Shown in pieces: positions 13,065 through 17,764 of a DNA stretch of 17,764 nt. Position 1 is the stretch's first letter, and every line of letters starts with the position of its first letter. A program made the position numbers and the translations under genes. The notes under the pieces were generated by a model, which was not told the origin of the DNA, ran no database searches, and saw nothing but the letters and a program-made list of their open reading frames with translations. The stretch comes from an uncultured Actinoplanes sp. (lineage in GTDB: Bacteria; Actinomycetota; Actinomycetes; Mycobacteriales; Micromonosporaceae): contig NZ_CAKUCL010000148.1 in NCBI RefSeq assembly GCF_934643405.1, forward strand, positions 1-17,764. The letters are read 5' to 3'.

Positions 13065-13517
13065 TCAGGGGACCACCGTCACCGGCCAGCGAGCTATCCG
13101 GACCAGCTTCACGGCCAGGGAACCTGCTATGCGGTGGCCCATGCTCGTCGAGGAGCCGACTATCACGGCGTCGGCTCGTTTCTCCTTCGCCACCGCGGAC
13201 AGGACGGTGAAGGGCTCGCCCTGGCGGACGATCAGCTCGGTGTCCAGGCCCCACAGGACGGTTTGTCTCTCGAGCTCGGCGCGCATCTGCTTCTCCAGCT
13301 CGTCCTGCGTCTCCAGCACCGAGACCGTGCTCATGCCGCTGTGATCGGCGATGGTGAGCAACGTCGAGGGGATCGTCCGGGCGTACACCACGATGAGCTT
13401 GGTGTGCTGGCGCCGGGCCAGGCCGGCGGCGTAGGACGCGGCGCGCAGCGACGTGGGGGATCCGTCGACGCCGACCACGATCGCTCCGGGGCCGTCGGTG
13501 CCGAGTTCGAATCCCAT
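13065..13517 (-). CDS. Universal stress protein (UspA family)
   Basis: A 150-aa single-domain Usp. It opens with IVVGVDGSPTSLRAASYAA (the nucleotide-loop start) and ends with VIVGSSTSMGHRIAGSLAVK then WPVTVVP, which fits the ATP-binding Usp pattern G-x2-G-x9-G-S. Usp proteins bind ATP or other ligands and help cells withstand starvation or redox stress. It starts at ATG 13517, 10 nt after the stop of the MFS-Usp gene. No good Shine-Dalgarno site is seen, so translation is probably coupled to that gene. The two form a two-gene operon of Usp-type proteins. Confidence 0.9.
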   Translation of the reverse strand: MGFELGTDGPGAIVVGVDGSPTSLRAASYAAGLARRQHTKLIVVYARTIPSTLLTIADHSGMSTVSVLETQDELEKQMRAELERQTVLWGLDTELIVRQGEPFTVLSAVAKEKRADAVIVGSSTSMGHRIAGSLAVKLVRIARWPVTVVP

Positions 13518-13527
13518 GGCTCAGAAC

Positions 13528-15198
13528 TTAAGCCCCCCGCATCGATGGGAGCACGTCGGCGGTGAGCGGACGGGGCGTGCCGCCGGGGCTGACGAGCACG
13601 ACCGTACGGGTGGTGCCGCGGGTCAGCGCCGAGGTGAAGCTGCCCTCCGCGAACTGCGAGGCGGGGCCTCGCGGTGACCGGCCTACCGCGACCGTCCGCG
13701 CGCCCACCGAGTCGGCGTAGGCCGCCAGCGCCCGGCCGGCCGCCGCGTGGTCGCCCACACTGTGCAAAATCCGACCGGTCGCGGTGACGCCCCGGGAGGT
13801 GAGCCCGTCGAGAAGCCGGTCGAGTGCTGCCTGCGCCTGCTGCTGACTCTCCGGGTCGATCGCCAGTTCCTCGATCACCATGGTCTCGCGCACCCGGACG
13901 ACCGACAGCGGCGCGCCGAGTTCGCGTGCCATGCCGGCGGCCGCCGTGACCACCTCGTCCGCGTCCGGCGTGGCGCCGACCGCGACCACCACGGGTCCGG
14001 CGGCGGAGGACTCGGCCGGCGAGGGGGACGACTCGGCCGCGTCGATCAGCCGGTGCCCGGTGGCCAGCACCACGATGGCCAGCAGGAACGCGACCCCGCC
14101 GAGGTAGAACGGCACGCTGAGATCGGTGGCGTCGGCGAGCTTGCCGGCCACGAAGGGGGCCAGACCGCCGCCGATGAAACGGACGAAGCCGTACGCGGAG
14201 GAAGCGACCGGGCGGGAGACCGGCGAGACCAGCATGACCGCCTGGGTGGTCAGGGTGTTGTTGATGCCGATGAACGCGCCGCTGACGATGACCGCGACGA
14301 TCACGGTTGCCGGGGTCGTGACTCCCGCGGCGATCACCGCCATCACGACGCCGAGCGCGAACATGTTCACGTACAGCACCTTGGCCGTGCCGAACCGGGC
14401 CTGGAGCCGGGGCGCGAACCAGACGCTGAACGCCGCGACCAGCAGACCCCAGCCGGTGAAGACCAGGCCGAGCTGCTGCGCGCCCAGCTCCATCGGGTAC
14501 GGCGCGTAGCCCAGCATGGTGAAGAAGCCCCAGTTGTAGAGCAGCGCCATGATGCCCATGGTCAGCAGGCCGCGGTGGCGCAGCGCCTTGAGCGGCGCGC
14601 TCAACGACGTCTTCTGCTCGGGCTTGGGCATCGCCGGCACGAAGAGCAGGGTGGCGACCATCGCGATGGCCATCAGCACCGCGACCCCGAAGAACGGGCC
14701 CCGCCAGCTGATGCTGCCCAGCTCGCCGCCGAGCAGCGGGCCGACCGCGATGCCGAGCCCGAGCGCCGTCTCGTACAGGATGATCGCCCCGGCGAAACCG
14801 CCGCTGGCCGAGGCGACGATGACCGCCAGGCTGGTCGCGATGAACAGCGCGTTGCCCAGGCCCCAACCGGCCCGGAAGCCGACGATCTGGTTGACCGTGC
14901 CGGAGGTGCCGGCCAGCGCGGCGAAGACCACGATGAGGATCAGGCCGGCCACCAGCGTGCGCTTGGCGCCGATCCGGCTGGACACCCAGCCCACCACCAG
15001 CATCGCCACCGCGGTGACCACCAGGTAGCTGGTGAACAGCAGGGATACCTGGCTGGGCGAGGCGCGCAGGCTGTCGGCCAGGGCCGGGAGGATCGGGTCG
15101 ACCAGGCCGATGCCCATGAAGGAGATGACGCAGGCGAACGCCACGGCCCAGACCGCGCGTGGCTGCTTGAACGGACTTGACGGCGCCGAATCAGTCAT
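13528..15198 (-). CDS. MFS efflux-type transporter fused to a C-terminal Usp domain
   Basis: A 556-aa protein. Residues 15 to about 383 are a 12-helix MFS domain of DHA1 drug-antiporter style: motif A is GWVSSRIGAKR and motif C is GLGIAVGPLLGG (about 147-158). After a Ser/Ala/Glu linker (about 384-402), residues 403-545 are a Usp-like domain: VVVAVGATPDADEVVTAAAG, then an ATP-loop-like VGRSPRGPASQFAEGSFTSA and TVVLVSPGG. The fusion suggests that nucleotide or stress-ligand binding in the cytosolic tail modulates transport; this is inference. A single-domain usp follows in the same operon. The start is ATG 15198 with a CATAAT -10 at -12 to -7, so it is probably leaderless, and a 21-bp palindrome covers that element. 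The substrate is unknown. Confidence 0.87.
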   Translation of the reverse strand: MTDSAPSSPFKQPRAVWAVAFACVISFMGIGLVDPILPALADSLRASPSQVSLLFTSYLVVTAVAMLVVGWVSSRIGAKRTLVAGLILIVVFAALAGTSGTVNQIVGFRAGWGLGNALFIATSLAVIVASASGGFAGAIILYETALGLGIAVGPLLGGELGSISWRGPFFGVAVLMAIAMVATLLFVPAMPKPEQKTSLSAPLKALRHRGLLTMGIMALLYNWGFFTMLGYAPYPMELGAQQLGLVFTGWGLLVAAFSVWFAPRLQARFGTAKVLYVNMFALGVVMAVIAAGVTTPATVIVAVIVSGAFIGINNTLTTQAVMLVSPVSRPVASSAYGFVRFIGGGLAPFVAGKLADATDLSVPFYLGGVAFLLAIVVLATGHRLIDAAESSPSPAESSAAGPVVVAVGATPDADEVVTAAAGMARELGAPLSVVRVRETMVIEELAIDPESQQQAQAALDRLLDGLTSRGVTATGRILHSVGDHAAAGRALAAYADSVGARTVAVGRSPRGPASQFAEGSFTSALTRGTTRTVVLVSPGGTPRPLTADVLPSMRGA

Positions 15199-15217
15199 AA
15201 CTGTATTATGCAGCTAT
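15197..15217. promoter_or_regulatory. 21-bp operator-like palindrome over the MFS-Usp promoter and start codon
   Basis: The plus strand reads ATA-a-CTG-t-AT-t-AT-g-CAG-c-TAT (upper case symmetric). Nine of the ten base pairs around the centre match except two pairs (positions 4/18 and 8/14), so eight of ten are symmetric. It is AT-rich in a GC-rich background. It contains the -10 CATAAT (minus strand 15210-15205) and the start codon, as expected for a repressor site of MarR or TetR type. No regulator gene is next to it. Confidence 0.6.
15205..15210 (-). promoter_or_regulatory. -10 element of the MFS-Usp gene
   Basis: On the minus strand CATAAT lies at -12 to -7 of the ATG at 15198. It keeps the critical A and final T and matches TATAAT in five of six positions. 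There is no Shine-Dalgarno site. Confidence 0.5.
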
Positions 15218-15378
15218 CTGCTCCGCGGTGGCCAGTCGACCGTGTCACGGGACGGACACCGGCGTATCTCGGCGCGGTAAAGGCGCGACGGATAAAGCCG
15301 TTATTTCGGTCTCGGGGCACCTGGTTCACGTAACAGACAACTCACCCTCAGAAGAACGCCACTCAGCGTCGGAAACGA

Positions 15379-15400
15379 GTTCACCGTTAGTTCACCTTCG
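15379..15400 (+). promoter_or_regulatory. PHO box upstream of pstS
   Basis: Two 11-bp direct repeats, GTTCACCGTTA (15379-15389) and GTTCACCTTCG (15390-15400), share GTTCACC in exact register. This is the actinobacterial PhoP direct-repeat unit. It lies 84 bp before the pstS GTG. A looser GTTCACG copy at 15324-15330 is out of register. The rest of the 285-bp intergenic region (15199-15483) has no gene. Confidence 0.82.
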
Positions 15401-15483
15401 GCCAGATAACCGTCCACCTGGCGCTCCTACCTTTCGGGTTGTGGCCGGCACGATGCCGGCCTGCCACCTCCGAAGGGAAAATT

Positions 15484-16578
15484 GTGAAGCTCCAGCGGTC
15501 CGGTTACCTTGCCGGCATTGCTTTGACTGCGACGCTCGCGCTCACCGCGTGCGGCTCGGACAACAACGCGCCGGCGGGGGGAAGCGGTGCTTCCGCCGCG
15601 GCCGGCAACTGCGTCACCGGCAGCCTGACGGCTCAGGGCTCGTCGGCGCAGAAGAACGCCATGGACGAGTGGATCAAGACCTACCAGGCGCAGTGCTCCG
15701 GCGCGAAGGTGGACTACCAGGCCACCGCCTCCGGTGCCGGCATCCAGGCCTTCATCGCGGGCACCGCGGACTTCGCCGGTTCCGACTCGGCCCTCAAGGA
15801 GGACGAGCAGCCGAAGGCCGACGCCAAGTGCGCCGGTGGCACCGCCCTGAACCTCCCGATGGTCGTCGGCCCGATCGCGGTCGTCTACAACGTCGAGGGT
15901 GCCGACAACCTCCAGATCGACGCGCCCACCATCGCGAAGATCTTCTCCGGCAAGATCACCAAGTGGAGCGACCCGGCGATCGCCTCGCAGAACTCGGGCG
16001 TGAAGCTGCCGGACACGGCCATCACCGCCGTGCACCGTTCCGACGAGTCGGGCACCACCGACAACTTCACCAAGTACCTGAGCAAGGCCGCCGAGAAGGA
16101 CTGGACCTTCGGCAACGCCAAGGCGTGGAAGGCTCCGGGCGGCACCGGCGCGGCCAAGTCGGACGGCGTGGCCAGCGCGATCAAGAGCACCCCGGGCTCC
16201 ATCTCGTACGTCGAGCTCTCCTTCGCCGAGAACAGCGACCTGCAGAAGGCCAAGGTCAAGAACGGCGCGGGCGAGTACACCGAGCTGACCGGCGCGAGCG
16301 CCGGCAAGGGCATCGAGGGCGCCAAGATCACCGGCACCGGCAACGACCTGAAGCTGAGCATCGACTACAACGCGACGACGCCGGGCGCCTACCCGATCGT
16401 CCTCACCACGTACGAGATCGTCTGCAGCAAGGGCAGCGCGAAGGCCAAGGAGCTCCAGGCCTTCTTCAAGTACACGTCCAGCACGGGTGGCCAGTCGGCG
16501 CTGAACGACCTCGGCTACGCGCCGCTGCCGGAGAGCATCCGTTCCAAGGTCGAGACCGCGGTCGCCGCGATCTCCTGA
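15484..16578 (+). CDS. pstS: Phosphate ABC transporter substrate-binding lipoprotein PstS
   Basis: A 364-aa lipoprotein that captures inorganic phosphate outside the membrane for the Pst importer. A signal peptide with lipobox LTAC gives lipidated Cys23. Phosphate-site motifs are AQGSSAQKNAMDEW (about 49-62), GSDSALK (about 98-104) and RSDESGTTDNFTKYL (about 184-198). The GTG at 15484 has AAGGGA 5-6 nt upstream, and the signal peptide fits it well. Frames open further upstream lack a signal peptide. A PHO box 84 bp upstream implies PhoP induction under phosphate limitation. It is the first gene of a pst operon, with pstC 44 nt downstream. Confidence 0.95.
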   Translation: MKLQRSGYLAGIALTATLALTACGSDNNAPAGGSGASAAAGNCVTGSLTAQGSSAQKNAMDEWIKTYQAQCSGAKVDYQATASGAGIQAFIAGTADFAGSDSALKEDEQPKADAKCAGGTALNLPMVVGPIAVVYNVEGADNLQIDAPTIAKIFSGKITKWSDPAIASQNSGVKLPDTAITAVHRSDESGTTDNFTKYLSKAAEKDWTFGNAKAWKAPGGTGAAKSDGVASAIKSTPGSISYVELSFAENSDLQKAKVKNGAGEYTELTGASAGKGIEGAKITGTGNDLKLSIDYNATTPGAYPIVLTTYEIVCSKGSAKAKELQAFFKYTSSTGGQSALNDLGYAPLPESIRSKVETAVAAIS

Positions 16579-16622
16579 CCTCCTCCAGCCGACAATCCCT
16601 CCGACACGACAGGCGAGCGAGC

Positions 16623-17693
16623 ATGGGTGACTACCCCTCCCGCTCGGACAGCGCCTTCGCCGGCGGAACGGGTGTGACAGGCCGTCACGCTCGGTCCGCC
16701 GGCACCGGCGTTTCCCCGAGCAGTTACCAGGAACCTCCGATCGGCGGCGGTGGCGCCCTGCCCAAGAAGGCCCGTTTCTCCATGGAGAGCGGCTTTCGCG
16801 GCCTATCCGTGGCGGCGGGCGCGATGGTGCTGGTCATCATCGTGGCCATCGCGATTTTCCTGATCTCCAAGGCGGCGCCGGCCATCGGCGACGACAAGGA
16901 GAACTTCCTGACGTTCAAGCAGTGGTTCCCGAATGAGACGCAGCCCCGCTTCGGCATTGCGGCGCTCGCCTTCGGCACCGTGCTCACCTCGGTCATCGCG
17001 CTGATCGTCGCGGTGCCAATCGCGCTGGGCATCGCTCTGTTCCTGTCGCACTACGCGCCCAAGCGGCTGGCCACACCGCTGGGCTTCGTCATCGACCTGC
17101 TCGCCGCCGTGCCCAGTGTCGTCTTCGGACTGTGGGGCCGGGACGTCTTCATGGAGCCGGTGCGCGACTTCTCGGCGTGGCTGAACAAGTACTTCAGCTG
17201 GATCCCGATCTTCGGTGGAGACGGGCCGTTCGGCCGCTCGATCCTGCTCGGCAGCCTGGTGCTGGCGATCATGGTGCTGCCGATCGTCACCTCGCTGTCC
17301 CGGGAGGTCTTCCAGCAGACCCCGGGCATGAACGAGGAGGCCGCGCTCGCTCTCGGCGCGACCAAGTGGGAGATGGTCCGCACCGCGGTCCTGCCCTACG
17401 GCAAGCCGGGTGTGATTGCCGCGGTGATGCTGGGCCTGGGCCGCGCGCTCGGCGAGACGATCGCCCTCGCGCTGACCCTCGGCGTTGTCTTCAACATCTC
17501 GTTCAACATCATCCAGAACGGCGGTAACTCGATCGCCGCGAACATCGCCAACGCCTTCGGCGAGGCGAACGAGACCGGGCGCGGGGCCCTCATCGCCTCC
17601 GGTCTGGTGCTGTTCGCCATCACCCTCGTGGTGAACATGGCGGCGCGGGCGATCATCTACCGCCGCCGCGAGTTCCGGGACAGTGCCGCATGA
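16623..17693 (+). CDS. pstC: Phosphate ABC transporter permease PstC
   Basis: A 356-aa inner-membrane permease, partner of PstA. About 60 N-terminal residues are polar, Gly/Ser-rich and cytosolic. Then comes helix 1 (LSVAAGAMVLVIIVAIAIFL) and a BPD-transport core with about five more helices. The cytosolic EAA loop that docks the ATPase PstB is EEAALALGATKWEMVRTAVLP, followed by GVIAAVMLGLGRALGETIA. VPSVVFGLWG is typical for PstC. The start is ATG 16623 with only a weak GGCGAG upstream. The stop overlaps the next start as ATGA, so translation is coupled. Confidence 0.95.
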   Translation: MGDYPSRSDSAFAGGTGVTGRHARSAGTGVSPSSYQEPPIGGGGALPKKARFSMESGFRGLSVAAGAMVLVIIVAIAIFLISKAAPAIGDDKENFLTFKQWFPNETQPRFGIAALAFGTVLTSVIALIVAVPIALGIALFLSHYAPKRLATPLGFVIDLLAAVPSVVFGLWGRDVFMEPVRDFSAWLNKYFSWIPIFGGDGPFGRSILLGSLVLAIMVLPIVTSLSREVFQQTPGMNEEAALALGATKWEMVRTAVLPYGKPGVIAAVMLGLGRALGETIALALTLGVVFNISFNIIQNGGNSIAANIANAFGEANETGRGALIASGLVLFAITLVVNMAARAIIYRRREFRDSAA

Positions 17694-17764
17694 CCAACTG
17701 CACCGAGCGTCGCTCGCCGTGGGCGGGCGACGGCCGTGACCGTGAGGGCCAGGCGGGCATGCGA
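17690..17764 (+). CDS. pstA: Start of the next pst gene, probably pstA (truncated by window end)
   Basis: An ATG at 17690 overlaps the pstC stop by 4 nt (ATGA), and the frame is open to the window end (25 codons, beginning MTNCTERRSPWAGDGRD). A polar N-terminus before the first helix is usual for PstA. The assignment rests on operon order, since no membrane segment is yet visible. Confidence 0.6.
   Translation, partial: MTNCTERRSPWAGDGRDREGQAGMR

Noticed and set aside
15330..15347. A GlnR-like box (GTAAC, 6 nt, then CTCAC) upstream of pstS
   Set aside because: The second half lacks the GAAAC-type core, so the match is too poor next to a clear PHO box.
15228..17693. A single 821-codon plus-strand frame reaching from upstream of pstS to the pstC stop
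   Set aside because: Only its last 357 codons are a real gene (pstC from 16623). The earlier part is out of frame with pstS and encodes Arg/Gly-rich sequence with no family features.

Overview
The window is GC-rich, gene-dense actinobacterial chromosome with GTG/TTG starts and very strong third-position GC bias, which opens long antisense frames. The mycothiol synthase, a GlnR-type regulator, an LmeA/DUF2993 protein, SseC and a CysA-type thiosulfate sulfurtransferase all point to Actinomycetota. Protein style and start usage suggest Micromonosporaceae (for example Actinoplanes), but the genus is an inference.

Layout, left half. The last 38 codons of a GroEL end at a strong terminator (135-166). 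Then come glpD, a 4-nt-overlapping DUF4031 gene, a convergent HD-domain hydrolase, a divergent FUSC-type membrane protein, a PrsW-family intramembrane protease with low-complexity tails, an orphan GroES-like protein (minus) and an AI-2E-family permease (plus). A perfect 12-bp hairpin (7761-7789) closes this half.

Layout, right half. Minus strand: sseC, a CysA2-type sulfurtransferase, a 25-codon Cys-containing leader ORF not listed by ordinary gene calling, lmeA and a polytopic membrane protein. Plus strand: glnR and mshD. Minus strand: a universal stress protein and an MFS transporter fused to a Usp domain. Plus strand: pstS, pstC and the start of the next pst gene. Order and orientation (sseC-cysA-lmeA | glnR-mshD-pst) recall M. 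tuberculosis Rv0814c-Rv0820, with thiX missing.

How the genes fit together. The right half combines thiol and sulfur metabolism (sulfurtransferase/SseC under a probable cysteine-sensing leader, and the last step of mycothiol synthesis) with nitrogen control (GlnR) and phosphate uptake (Pst with a PHO box). Several genes appear to be leaderless: a TANNNT or CATAAT -10 lies 6-7 nt before the start codon. The MFS-Usp gene carries a 21-bp AT-rich palindrome over its -10 and start codon.

The strongest candidate for a little-described system is the cysteine leader at 8996-9255. The MFS-Usp fusion with its operator-like palindrome comes next. I found no tRNA, rRNA, CRISPR array, insertion sequence or phage gene.
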